A stretch of DNA of 64,000 nt from Bradyrhizobium sp. 199 (GTDB lineage Bacteria; Pseudomonadota; Alphaproteobacteria; Rhizobiales; Xanthobacteraceae), in the NCBI RefSeq assembly GCF_023073355.1, contig NZ_JADPJI010000005.1, positions 2,232,001 to 2,296,000 on the forward strand, given 5' to 3'. The notes under the pieces are model-generated. The model did no database searches. It saw only the letters and a program-made list of their open reading frames with translations, and had not been told where the DNA came from. Both the position numbers and the translations under genes were made by a program. This document shows positions 32,892 to 41,912 of the stretch, in pieces. Numbering within the stretch: the first letter of the stretch is position 1; each line of letters opens with the position of its first letter.

Positions 32892-33674
32892 CTACGGCTT
32901 TGCCGTGCCTGGTTCGGCCATCTTGCGATGCTGCTTTGCCAGCATCTCGTTCGGCGTGACGTTCGCGACTGTGGTCTGGATCTTGTTCTTCAGCCCGGTG
33001 ACGATATCGGAGTCGCCGCGCAGCATCGCATCGAAGCCCGCCTTGGCGACATCGTAGGCGCCGTCCTTCTTCTCGGTGCCGACTTTGGTGTCCATCATCT
33101 CGGCGCGGCGAAAGAACTCGGTGTCGGTGGCGCCGGGCATCAGGCAGGTGACCGTGACGCCGCTGTCGCGCAGCTCCTCGCGCAGCGCGAACGAGAATGA
33201 ATCGAGGAACGCCTTCGAAGCGTTGTAGACGGCCTGAAAGCTGCCCGGCGTGAAGCCGGCGATCGAGCCTGTGATCAGGATGCGCCCGGATTTACGCCGG
33301 AGCATCTCGTTGCCGACGCGATGGATCAAATAGAGCGTGCCGGTGATGTTGGTGTCGACGACGCGCCTGATCCTGGCAAAATCCTGATCCAGGAAGGCCT
33401 TGCCCAGCCCGATGCCGGCGTTGGCAAGCAGCGCGTCGATCGGCCGGTCGCCGACTGCGCCGCAGAGCCTGTCGACGCCTTCGGTCGTAGCAAGATCAGC
33501 CACGACCGGCTCTACGCTGCCGCCGAGCCTGCGGAGATCCACGGCCACTCTCTCGATCTCTGGCTCGTCAGCCGCGATGACGAGATTGAAACCTGCCTGG
33601 GCGCAGCACCTTGCGAGTTCCAGGCCGATACCGGTGGAGGCGCCGGTGACTAGGGCGAGTTGATTGGCGGGCAT
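32892..33674 (-). CDS. Short-chain dehydrogenase/reductase
   Basis: A 260-residue NAD(P)-dependent oxidoreductase. The cofactor motif TGASTGIG is at residues 10-17, NAGIG lies near 88-92, and the catalytic Ser/Tyr/Lys are in ITGSIAG and YNASK. It is a classical SDR resembling fatty-acyl or keto reductases. The start at 33674 has GAGG eight bases upstream; an open frame continues far upstream but lacks homology. It is divergent from the zinc alcohol dehydrogenase at 33837. Substrate unknown. Confidence 0.9.
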   Translation of the reverse strand: MPANQLALVTGASTGIGLELARCCAQAGFNLVIAADEPEIERVAVDLRRLGGSVEPVVADLATTEGVDRLCGAVGDRPIDALLANAGIGLGKAFLDQDFARIRRVVDTNITGTLYLIHRVGNEMLRRKSGRILITGSIAGFTPGSFQAVYNASKAFLDSFSFALREELRDSGVTVTCLMPGATDTEFFRRAEMMDTKVGTEKKDGAYDVAKAGFDAMLRGDSDIVTGLKNKIQTTVANVTPNEMLAKQHRKMAEPGTAKP

Positions 33675-33836
33675 GGGGGTGTCCTCGCTTGACTGTCGAT
33701 CACGATCAATCGCGGCCCCGGGCTCTCGTTCCAAGTTTGCACGCGCCGGTGCGGTGCGAAGATTTGGGCGCGACGATAGCAACCATCGTTCATTCCTGGA
33801 CTTGAATGCCAACTGGTTTGGCCCGGAGGACGCAAG

Positions 33837-35012
33837 ATGAAGGCGCTGGTTTGGCACGGCAAAGAGGATATCAGGTGCGACACCGTCACCGATCCGGAGA
33901 TCCAGGACCCGCGGGACGCCATCATCAAAGTCACGAGCTGCGCCATCTGCGGATCCGACCTGCACCTGTTCCACAATTTCATCCCGGGCATGATGCCCGG
34001 CGACATCATGGGTCATGAGACAATGGGCGAAGTGGTCGAGGTCGGCTCCGGTATCGATGGCAAGTTGAAGAAGGGCGACCGCATCGTCGTACCCTTCACG
34101 ATTATTTGCGGCGAATGCGACCAGTGCAAGCGCGGCAATTTCTCCGTCTGCGAAACGACGAACCGCAAGCGGCATCTCGCAGACAAGGTGTTCGGGCACA
34201 CGACCGCCGGCCTGTTCGGCTACACCCATCTGACCGGCGGCTATCCCGGCGGACAGGCCGAATATCTGCGCGTGCCCTATGCTGATGCCACCCACATCAA
34301 GGTGCCCGCCGGCATCCCCGACGAGCAGCTCCTGTTCCTCAGCGACATCTTTCCGACCGGCTGGCAGGCCGCCGTGCAATGCGACATCGAGCCGACCGAC
34401 ACGGTCGCGATCTGGGGCTGCGGCCCCGTGGGACAGATGGCGATCCGCAGCGCCATCCTGCTCGGCGCCAATCAGGTGATTGCGATTGACTGCCTGCCCG
34501 AGCGGCTCAGCATGGCGGAAGCCGGCGGCGCCACCACGATCAATTTCGAAACCGAGAGCGTCCTCGAACGGCTCAAGGAGCTGACCGACGGCAAGGGGCC
34601 CGAAAAATGCATCGATTGCGTCGGCATGGAATCCCACGTGATGGCGTCCCTGCCCGATACGCTGCTCGACCGTGCCAAGCAGATGGTGATGGCGGAGAGC
34701 GACAGACCACATGTGCTGCGCGAGATGATCTATGTCTGCCGCCCCGGCGGCGTGATCTCCGTCGCCGGTGTCTATAGCGGCCTCTCCGACATGCTGCCCA
34801 TGGGCGCCTTCATGAACAAGGGCCTGACGATGCGAACCGGCCAGACGCACGTCAACCGCTGGACCGACGACCTGCTCCGCCGCATCGAAGAGGGCGAGAT
34901 CGACCCGTCCTTCGTCATTACCCACACCGTCCCGCTCGAACAGGGACCGGAGATGTACCAGGTGTTCCGCGACAAGCGGGACTCCTGCGTCAAGGTCGTA
35001 CTGAGACCCTGA
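33837..35012 (+). CDS. Zinc-dependent alcohol dehydrogenase (formaldehyde dehydrogenase-like)
   Basis: A 391-residue medium-chain dehydrogenase of the glutathione-independent formaldehyde-dehydrogenase-like group. The catalytic zinc region has C38 and GHE (59-61); the structural zinc cysteines are C91, C94, C97 and C105; the nucleotide-binding motif is GCGPVG (194-199). The length and the central insert match that group better than ordinary alcohol dehydrogenases. GGAGG precedes the ATG. It probably forms an operon with the membrane protein and glycosidase that follow at gaps of 11 and 17 bases. Exact substrate unknown. Confidence 0.88.
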   Translation: MKALVWHGKEDIRCDTVTDPEIQDPRDAIIKVTSCAICGSDLHLFHNFIPGMMPGDIMGHETMGEVVEVGSGIDGKLKKGDRIVVPFTIICGECDQCKRGNFSVCETTNRKRHLADKVFGHTTAGLFGYTHLTGGYPGGQAEYLRVPYADATHIKVPAGIPDEQLLFLSDIFPTGWQAAVQCDIEPTDTVAIWGCGPVGQMAIRSAILLGANQVIAIDCLPERLSMAEAGGATTINFETESVLERLKELTDGKGPEKCIDCVGMESHVMASLPDTLLDRAKQMVMAESDRPHVLREMIYVCRPGGVISVAGVYSGLSDMLPMGAFMNKGLTMRTGQTHVNRWTDDLLRRIEEGEIDPSFVITHTVPLEQGPEMYQVFRDKRDSCVKVVLRP

Positions 35013-35023
35013 AGGAGCAAGTC

Positions 35024-35557
35024 ATGTTTCATTTCTCCAACTTCGTGCGCACCGAGGGCGACCCGAAGATCGTCGAGGGCGGCCCGAGCCTGAAGCGGCC
35101 GGCGGATCAACTCGCCCGCGCGCTCGGCTGGTTCAGCATCGGCCTCGGCCTTGTCGAGTTTCTCGCGCCGCGGCGCGTGACGGAAACGCTGGGCATGGAG
35201 GGCCATGAGACCATGGTCCGCGCCTTCGGCGTCCGCGAGATCCTGGCCGGGATCATGTCGCTGTCCGTCGATAAGAACGCTGGTCTGTGGGCCCGCGTGG
35301 GCGGCGACGGCCTCGACGCCGCCGCGCTGCTCTCGGGGCTGACGCCGGACAATCCTAAGAAAGGCAATATCGCCTTGGCCCTGTTGATGGTCGGCGGCAT
35401 CGCCATGCTCGACTACCGCGCCGCGCAGGACACCAAGCCACGGCGCCCGCCACGCGATGCACGGCGCAAGCTCTACCCCAACCGCAGCGGCTTTCCCAAG
35501 GGCATCGAGAACGCCCGGACCGCGGCAAAGCAGATCGCAGCACACCCCAAGGCATAG
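35024..35557 (+). CDS. Hypothetical membrane protein
   Basis: A 177-residue protein with two or three weak hydrophobic segments (about 33-50, 67-82, 112-128) and a basic C-terminal tail. It contains ALGWFSIGLGLVEFLAPRRV and VRAFGVREILAGIMSL, a pattern seen in small membrane proteins that often occur with, or fused to, cyclase/dehydrase domains. AAGGAG is just before the ATG. It sits between an alcohol dehydrogenase and a glycosidase. Function unknown. Confidence 0.7.
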   Translation: MFHFSNFVRTEGDPKIVEGGPSLKRPADQLARALGWFSIGLGLVEFLAPRRVTETLGMEGHETMVRAFGVREILAGIMSLSVDKNAGLWARVGGDGLDAAALLSGLTPDNPKKGNIALALLMVGGIAMLDYRAAQDTKPRRPPRDARRKLYPNRSGFPKGIENARTAAKQIAAHPKA

Positions 35558-35574
35558 CGAGGTGAAGCAAGGCA

Positions 35575-37173
35575 ATGAGCGGGTTCAGTGACGAAGCAGC
35601 GTGGTGGCAATCCGCCGTCATCTACGAGATCGCACTGATCTCCTTCCAGGACTCGAACGGCGACGGCAAGGGCGACCTCACCGGCCTGATGTCTCGCATC
35701 GATTATTTGAAATGGCTCGGCGTTGACGCCGTGTGGTTGACGCCGATCTACAAGAGTCCCTTCCGTGACCTCGGCTACGACATCTCGGACTATTGCTCAA
35801 TCGATCCCACCTTCGGCAGCCTCGACGAGTTCGACCATGTCCTCAAGGCCCTGCATGCGGCGGATATCCGTCTGATCCTCGATCTCGTTCCCAATCACAC
35901 CGCGAACGATCACGCATGGTTCATCGAGAGCTCCAGTTCGCGCAACAGCGCCAAGGCCGATTGGTACATCTGGGCTGATCCTGCCGAGAATGGCGGCCCG
36001 CCCAACAATTGGCGGAGCCGCTTCGGCGGCACCGGCTGGGAATGGTGCGAGGCACGGCGGCAATACTACTATCATTCCTTCCTGGTGGAGCAGCCCGACC
36101 TCAACTGGCGCAATCCTCAGGTGCGGGCCGCGATTGCAGATGTCATGCGCTTCTGGCTCGATCGCGGCGTCGACGGTTTCCGCGTCGATGCCAGCGCTGT
36201 CCTGATCAAGGACCAGCTCCTGCGCGACAATCCACCGAACCCGCAGGCCAAGGACAAGCCGCCGCCGCAGCGCCAGACGCCTGTCTTCACCGACGACCGG
36301 CCGGAGACGATGGATTGCATCGAGTTCATCCGGGAGGTGATCGACAGCTATCCGGGGCGGGTACTGTGCGGTGAAGTCCAGGGCAAGATCGACCGCATCG
36401 GGCACTTTTACGGAAACGACCGGCCACGCCTGCATCTGCCGCTCAATTTCGCCCTGCTCGATTCGCAATGGGACGCTCTGTCGCTGCAGGCGACGATCGA
36501 CGCCTATCTCAACGCGATCCCTGAACATGCCTGGCCGGTCTGGGTGGTCGGCGGCCACGACAAGCAGCGGATCGCGAGCAAGATCGGCAAGGCGCAAATG
36601 CGCGTGCTGGCGATGCTGCTGATGACACTGCCAGGAACGCCGTTCTTTTTCATGGGCGACGAGATCGGCCGCAAGCGCGTTCCCATTCCATCCGACCGCG
36701 TCCACGATCCTTTCGAAAAGCTCGTGCCGGGGTTTGGCCTTTGCCGTGATCCCGAACGCGCGCCGATGCGGTGGGACGGTAGCGCCGGCGGAGGATTTAC
36801 CAACGGTGATCCATGGCTGCCGCTGGAGCCCGGCGGGACGCCCAATGTGGCCGAGCAACAGCGCAGCGAACGCTCAGTGCTCGCGCTGTTCCGCGCATTG
36901 ATCATGCTGCGGCACGAACATGCGTGCTTGTCTCAGGGTGGCTATGAGCCGCTGCGATCCCACAACGACGTTCTCGCCTACAGGCGGACCAAGGGCGGGG
37001 CCCAAATTCTGGTCGCGCTCAATGTCGCCACCGAGCCGCGGAAATGGCACTGGCTCGGTCGCGGTCGCCTGCTGATGTCGACACATCTCGACCGGCGGTC
37101 GGAAACTTTGCCGGAGGCATCGATCCTGCTGCGGGGCAATGAAGGCGTGATCATTGCGCTTGAGGCTCGGTGA
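35575..37173 (+). CDS. GH13 family alpha-glucosidase/trehalose-synthase-like enzyme
   Basis: A 532-residue alpha-amylase superfamily enzyme without signal peptide. The catalytic residues are nucleophile D205 (GFRVD), acid/base E267 (LCGEVQ) and transition-state D329 (GGHD, where NHD is more usual). H107 in PNHT is the conserved substrate His. The DSNGDGKGDL segment near 26-35 is typical of oligo-1,6-glucosidase and alpha-glucosidase types. A C-terminal beta domain follows from about 445. It may process trehalose, maltose or glycogen fragments in the cytoplasm; substrate specificity cannot be set. Confidence 0.88.
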   Translation: MSGFSDEAAWWQSAVIYEIALISFQDSNGDGKGDLTGLMSRIDYLKWLGVDAVWLTPIYKSPFRDLGYDISDYCSIDPTFGSLDEFDHVLKALHAADIRLILDLVPNHTANDHAWFIESSSSRNSAKADWYIWADPAENGGPPNNWRSRFGGTGWEWCEARRQYYYHSFLVEQPDLNWRNPQVRAAIADVMRFWLDRGVDGFRVDASAVLIKDQLLRDNPPNPQAKDKPPPQRQTPVFTDDRPETMDCIEFIREVIDSYPGRVLCGEVQGKIDRIGHFYGNDRPRLHLPLNFALLDSQWDALSLQATIDAYLNAIPEHAWPVWVVGGHDKQRIASKIGKAQMRVLAMLLMTLPGTPFFFMGDEIGRKRVPIPSDRVHDPFEKLVPGFGLCRDPERAPMRWDGSAGGGFTNGDPWLPLEPGGTPNVAEQQRSERSVLALFRALIMLRHEHACLSQGGYEPLRSHNDVLAYRRTKGGAQILVALNVATEPRKWHWLGRGRLLMSTHLDRRSETLPEASILLRGNEGVIIALEAR

Positions 37174-37321
37174 CGGCTGCAGGAACTATCCGCGGGTCAG
37201 AGAGTCTCACCAACGCCTCCGGTGTCCCCCTGCCGCCGGAGGCGGACTGGACGAAACCACAGGCCCAGGCGCCAAGCCCCCTTCAGGCGCCTGGGTCGCG
37301 GCATGAGCGCGGAGACAGGTC

Positions 37322-37510
37322 ATGGGCAAGACGAAGGATCTTCAACAGCAGATCGCCGGCAAGGCCAGGCAGGCCATCGGCGAGATCATCGGCGACCAGG
37401 ATCTCCACGATGACGGCAAGGCCCAGGCGCAGCGTGGCCGCCAGGAACAGGACGAGCAGGACAAGCCGAGCGAGCTCAATCCGCTGAAGAAGCTCAAGCA
37501 GCTCACGTGA
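37322..37510 (+). CDS. CsbD family stress protein
   Basis: A 62-residue hydrophilic helical protein with the CsbD-like core QQIAGKARQAIGEIIGD and a charged C-terminal half. CsbD proteins are general-stress proteins of unknown mechanism. Its stop overlaps the GTG of the DUF305 gene (GTGA), so the two are translated together. No clear EcfG-type site was found immediately upstream; the promoter may lie in the 148-base gap after the glycosidase gene. Confidence 0.83.
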   Translation: MGKTKDLQQQIAGKARQAIGEIIGDQDLHDDGKAQAQRGRQEQDEQDKPSELNPLKKLKQLT

Positions 37511-38682
37511 CGGCGGGGTCGCTACCGGCGCATTCCCCTGCAGTGGGCCGTACTCACGAAGGCCCGTCGTACGTCACCGGTGGACGGCGACGATCGCGCT
37601 GGATCGCGGCGGCTGAGCTCGGCCTGATCAGCAGCACTTTCTCGACCATCGTCAGCCAGCTCTCCGCCGCCCGGATCGGCCGCGATGCGATCGTCGACTG
37701 GATGACGGTCGCCGCCATCCCTGCGCGGGATTGGGCCATCAGCGCGGAGCCGTCGTGGCACGCGATCCTCGTGGGGATCGCCTTCCACCAATGGGCAGAT
37801 TTCTCCTGGGCGCTGTTGTTCTTCGGCGTGCTCGGGCGGTGGACCGCCGACTTGCGGCCGCAGACGATCCTGCTGCTCGCGCTGCCCTGGGCCGTGTTCT
37901 CTTCAAGCCTGGAATGGTTCGTGCTCGTGCCGCTGTTTCCGTTCTGGCAGCCGCTGTTCACACTGCAACAGCCCTACTGGATCGGATTGCTCGTCCACGG
38001 CTCCTCGGCCGTGATGTATCCCCTGTTCGCCCGGCTACGCTGGAGGCGTGGCCACGCGCCGCAACACGACGTTCGCTTCACCAATGCCTGGACTACAGGC
38101 GCGCTCGGCGTGGTCGCGCTGCTTGGAATAAGCGCGTTGATTGGCGGCCATGGCTACGAGCTGCCGTGGATCGGCCGTGTCAGGGATGCGGACCAGACCT
38201 ATATCCGCCACATGACCGCACACCATGCCCAAGGCATCGAGCTGGCGCGGATTGCGGTCGGGCGCGCGCAGGACCCGCATCTGCGGAAGCTCGCGATGCT
38301 GATGGTCGCGAGCCAGTCCGGCGAGAACCGGATTTTCGAGAACTGGTGGCTGAGCTGGTTCGACACCGAGATGCCCGATTGCAGCACGGAAGAGCGTGTC
38401 GCCATGCCCGGCTTCTTGACCGCCGCCGAGATGCGAGAGGTCAAGACTGCGCCGCCCGACCATTTCGATACGGTGTTCGTGGCGATGATGAGCAAGCATC
38501 ACAGGGGCGCGGTCAGGATGGCAGACCAGATGTGGCACAGCGACGGAGATCCGCGCCTGCGCATCATGGCCCACGCCATTCGTCACGAGCAGCAGGGCGA
38601 AATCGCGCTGATGCAGGGCACGTACGGCATTGCCGCCGTCACAACGGCGTTCCAAAACATGCTCGGCGACAAAGTCAATTGA
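37507..38682 (+). CDS. Membrane protein fused to a DUF305 domain
   Basis: A 391-residue protein. The first half has about six helices (33-55, 86-108, 116-136, 147-170, 195-215) with HQWADF and SAVMYP loops. Residues about 225-380 form a DUF305 domain, a ferritin-like bundle with repeated His-Met motifs (RHMTAHHAQGIELARIA and MMSKHHRGAVRMAD), often linked to copper or metal binding. The fusion places the metal-binding domain next to the membrane. It starts with GTG overlapping the CsbD stop. It may handle copper at the cell envelope; not proven. Confidence 0.8.
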   Translation: MTAGSLPAHSPAVGRTHEGPSYVTGGRRRSRWIAAAELGLISSTFSTIVSQLSAARIGRDAIVDWMTVAAIPARDWAISAEPSWHAILVGIAFHQWADFSWALLFFGVLGRWTADLRPQTILLLALPWAVFSSSLEWFVLVPLFPFWQPLFTLQQPYWIGLLVHGSSAVMYPLFARLRWRRGHAPQHDVRFTNAWTTGALGVVALLGISALIGGHGYELPWIGRVRDADQTYIRHMTAHHAQGIELARIAVGRAQDPHLRKLAMLMVASQSGENRIFENWWLSWFDTEMPDCSTEERVAMPGFLTAAEMREVKTAPPDHFDTVFVAMMSKHHRGAVRMADQMWHSDGDPRLRIMAHAIRHEQQGEIALMQGTYGIAAVTTAFQNMLGDKVN

Positions 38683-38861
38683 GTGACGGAATTCGCCCGA
38701 AACTCGCATCTGCTCGCTGGGCTGGAGCCCTGAGCCTTGCACGGTGCCGAGTCAGGCTTCCGCGGTGCATTGACGATGAATCCACCAACCTATCACAGGT
38801 TAATGCCCGCTCCCCTCCCGATCGGCCAAGGTATGAAGCGGGGCGGGCTATCGGACATCAC

Positions 38862-39638
38862 ATGCAGGCAGGATTTGCTTTCTCCAAGCTCGTCGATCGA
38901 CTGACCAGCCTTGCCGGATTGGCAACCGACGATCTCGATCTCCTCACGGACATGCCGAGCAGCATTGTCCATATCGGTCCCCGTCAGGCCGTCCTGCGGC
39001 ACGGCGACGAAGCAACCAGATGTTGCCTGCTGCTGCAGGGATATCTGTCCTGGCAGAGCCCGGAAAGTCCGGACGGCCAGATTACCGCGATCTGCGTACC
39101 CGGTGACATCGCGGATCTGCACACGCTCTACCGTCCGCGCATTGACGGCAATCTGATGGCGCTCGGCCCCGCCATCGTCGCACTCGTGCCACACCGCTTC
39201 TTTCACGAATTGGCGGCGCGCTCGCCGGCGATGTCGCGCGCGCTGCTGTTGATGCTGCTGGCTGACCACGCCATCCAGCGAAACTGGACCATCAACCTCG
39301 GCAGCCGGGACGCGCTGACGCGCGTGGCGCATCTGCTCTGCGAGATCACCGTGCGTCTGCAAGTCGTGGGGCTCGCCAGGGATTTTCGATTGTCCTCGCC
39401 CTTCACCCAGTCCGACCTCGCGGCCGCTTGCAGCATCTCCCCAGTTCACGCCAATCGCACCATCCAGGAGCTGCGCCGCAGCAACCTCCTGCAATGGCGG
39501 GGCAAGACCATCGAGATCACGGACTGGAGAGGTCTGGTCCGGCTTGCCGACTTCAATCCGGCCTATCTGAGCATCCGGTCCCAAGAGGATGCGCGGCCGC
39601 TCCCGAGACCGGTCACTGCAGCTGTCGCGGTCGCCTAG
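38862..39638 (+). CDS. Crp/Fnr family transcriptional regulator
   Basis: A 258-residue regulator. An N-terminal cyclic-nucleotide-binding-like domain (about 20-140: RQAVLRHGDEATRCCLLLQG) precedes a C-terminal Crp-type winged helix (FTQSDLAAACSISPVHANRTIQELRR, about 185-212). No cysteine cluster for an iron-sulfur centre is present at the N-terminus, so it is not a classical oxygen-sensing FNR. The start ATG is the only one that gives a complete first domain. Genes around it (DUF305, catalase) suggest stress control, but its targets are unknown. Confidence 0.87.
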   Translation: MQAGFAFSKLVDRLTSLAGLATDDLDLLTDMPSSIVHIGPRQAVLRHGDEATRCCLLLQGYLSWQSPESPDGQITAICVPGDIADLHTLYRPRIDGNLMALGPAIVALVPHRFFHELAARSPAMSRALLLMLLADHAIQRNWTINLGSRDALTRVAHLLCEITVRLQVVGLARDFRLSSPFTQSDLAAACSISPVHANRTIQELRRSNLLQWRGKTIEITDWRGLVRLADFNPAYLSIRSQEDARPLPRPVTAAVAVA

Positions 39639-39764
39639 CCGCTTTCAAGGCGCACCTGCAGTGCAGTGCGGACGTCCACGCGGATCTCCGCAATTGGAAC
39701 AATCAGGAGCGCAGCCTATTGGAGACACATCTTCTCCTGTCTCCTCCGAACACCGAGAGCTCCC

Positions 39765-41036
39765 ATGTATCATCACGTCAAAAAGTTGATGTTCACCGTA
39801 CGCGTCGATGAGCCGGACCCCCGTTTTGGCAACATGCTGCTGGAACAATTCGGAGGCGCGAATGGCGAACTCGCGGCCGCGATGCAATATTCGATACAGG
39901 GCCTGAACTGCGAGGATCCCGACCGCAAGGACCTTCTGATGGACATCGGCACCGAGGAGCTCAGCCATCTGGAAGTCGTCGGCACGCTTGCGCGGATGCA
40001 CCTCAAGCCGTCGAAGTTCGATCGTCAGGCCGCCGAGGCCGATCCCCTGATCGCGATCGCGGGCGGTGGCGGCGTCAATCTCTTCAACTCCCAGGGCAAT
40101 CCCTGGACCGCGGACTATCTGAAGATCACGGGCGAGCTTGACGTTGATCTGCGCAGCAATATCGCGGCGGAGGCGCGGGCGAAGATCGTATACGAGCGGC
40201 TCATCAATTTCTGCGACGACGCCGGCACCAAGGACGCACTGCAATTCCTGATGACCCGCGAGATCACGCACATGAAGGCGTTCGGGCTGGCACTCGAGAG
40301 CATGGGCAAGCCATCGCTCAGCATCGGCCGTATCGCGCCGACTCCAGGCCTGGTCGACCAGTTCTTCAACGATTCCACCGGCAGCGGCGATCACGGCGAG
40401 ATCGATACACGAGGGCCCTGGAACGAGGGTGGCGACTGGGTCTTCACGGAATCGCCGGCGATCCAGGCCGGCGAGCCCGGCCCCGCTTCCGCCATCGTCA
40501 CGGAGAGTTCGCCGCCGGTCGACGAGGCCGGCCTCGGCGATCTCCTCATCAATGAGCTCCGCGACATCCTGCACGCGGAAAAGCAGCTGACCAAGGCGCT
40601 GCCCAAAATGGCGGAAGCTGCCCGCTTCGATCAATTGCGCGAGCTGTTCGAACAGCATCTGGCGGAGACCGAGGCCCAGGTCGAGCGGATCAACGAGTGT
40701 TTCGAGATGCTCGGCAAGTCCGCACGGGCCAAGCCCTGCAAGGGAATGATGGGCCTCGTCGAGGAAGGTCAGGAGGTCATGGCGGAAGGCGAGGACAAGG
40801 AGGACGCAGCCGCCGACCTCGCTTTGATCGGAGCAGCGCAACGGGTCGAGCACTACGAGATCGCCGCCTACACGACGGCGCGCAATCTCGCCCAGCAGCT
40901 TCGCCACAGTGCCGTCGTCGCCCTGTTGTCGAAGTCGCTCGCCGAAGAGGAAAACTCGGATCAGCTCCTCAATCAGATTGCCCGATCGCTGATGTCGGTC
41001 GCGAAGATGCCGGCCGCAGTCGAGCAGACGGAATAG
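39765..41036 (+). CDS. Manganese catalase fused to a DUF892/YciE-like domain
   Basis: A 423-residue fusion. The N-terminal domain (1-230) is a dimanganese catalase with ligands E35, E65, H68, E136 and H169; the E-to-H spacing of the last pair matches known enzymes. It should convert hydrogen peroxide to water and oxygen. The C-terminal domain (about 255-420) is a YciE/DUF892 ferritin-like bundle (DLLINELRDILHAEKQL, FEQHLAETEAQVERIN, RVEHYEIAAY). The linker 230-250 is flexible. There is no signal peptide. The fusion couples two di-metal bundles in one stress protein. Confidence 0.9.
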   Translation: MYHHVKKLMFTVRVDEPDPRFGNMLLEQFGGANGELAAAMQYSIQGLNCEDPDRKDLLMDIGTEELSHLEVVGTLARMHLKPSKFDRQAAEADPLIAIAGGGGVNLFNSQGNPWTADYLKITGELDVDLRSNIAAEARAKIVYERLINFCDDAGTKDALQFLMTREITHMKAFGLALESMGKPSLSIGRIAPTPGLVDQFFNDSTGSGDHGEIDTRGPWNEGGDWVFTESPAIQAGEPGPASAIVTESSPPVDEAGLGDLLINELRDILHAEKQLTKALPKMAEAARFDQLRELFEQHLAETEAQVERINECFEMLGKSARAKPCKGMMGLVEEGQEVMAEGEDKEDAAADLALIGAAQRVEHYEIAAYTTARNLAQQLRHSAVVALLSKSLAEEENSDQLLNQIARSLMSVAKMPAAVEQTE

Positions 41037-41054
41037 GCTCTCACAGCGCTCGGG

Positions 41055-41894
41055 CTAAATCAGCGGAGGTCCCTGCCGCAAATTCATGTGCCGGTTGACG
41101 TCTTTGTAAAGGAGATAGCGAAACCGGCCGGGGCCTCCCGCGTAACACGCCTGCGGGCAGAAGGCGCGGAGCCACATGTAGTCTCCGGCCTCGACCTCCA
41201 CCCAGTCGCGATTGAGGCGGTAAACCGCCTTGCCTTCGAGGACGTACAACCCGTGTTCCATGACGTGCGTCTCGGCGAAGGGAATCGTCGCACCCGGCTC
41301 GAACGTCACGATGTTGAGGTGCATGTCGTGGCGCATGTCGGCCGGATCGATGAAGCGTGTGGTGGCCCATCTTCCTTCCGTGCCCGGCATCCCCAGGCGG
41401 TCGATCGCATCTTCGTTGGTCACAAATGCTTCGGGCACTGCCAAGCCGGGCACGCGCTGGTACAGTTTGCGGATCCAGTGAACCTGCGCAGGGCCCTCGC
41501 CGCGGTTGCGCAGGGTCCAGGCGCAGCCGGGGGGCACATAGGCGAAGCTGCCGGGCCTCAGCTCATGTTCTCCATTCGGTAAATTGAGAATTAACTTGCC
41601 GCCCACGACGAACAACGCGCCCTGGGCATCCTTCTCCGGCTCGGGCTTTTCGCTTCCGCCAGCCGGCGCGATCTCCATGAGATAATGGGAGAATGTCTCG
41701 GCGAAGCCGGACAGCGGTCGCGCCAGGACCCAGACGCGCGTGTTGTCCCAGTGCGGCAAATGGCTGACGACGATATCGCGTTGCACGCCGTTGGGGATGA
41801 CGGCGTATGCGTTCGTGAAGACCGCCCGGCCGCTCAGAAGGTCGGTCTGCGGCGGAAGGCCGCCCTGCGGGATGTGATAGTTTTGCGACGACAT
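41055..41894 (-). CDS. allE: (S)-ureidoglycine aminohydrolase
   Basis: A 279-residue bicupin that converts (S)-ureidoglycine to (S)-ureidoglycolate with release of ammonia, in purine/ureide catabolism. The C-terminal cupin carries the manganese ligands E208, H210, H214 and Q248, with exactly the spacing known for plant ureidoglycine aminohydrolase (E-x-H-x3-H and Gln 34 later). Two adjacent ATGs exist; the one at 41894 is seven bases after GAGG. It follows allA by 18 bases on the same strand and converges on the catalase gene. Confidence 0.9.
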   Translation of the reverse strand: MSSQNYHIPQGGLPPQTDLLSGRAVFTNAYAVIPNGVQRDIVVSHLPHWDNTRVWVLARPLSGFAETFSHYLMEIAPAGGSEKPEPEKDAQGALFVVGGKLILNLPNGEHELRPGSFAYVPPGCAWTLRNRGEGPAQVHWIRKLYQRVPGLAVPEAFVTNEDAIDRLGMPGTEGRWATTRFIDPADMRHDMHLNIVTFEPGATIPFAETHVMEHGLYVLEGKAVYRLNRDWVEVEAGDYMWLRAFCPQACYAGGPGRFRYLLYKDVNRHMNLRQGPPLI

Positions 41895-41912
41895 CATCAA
41901 GCCTCGTAAAAA

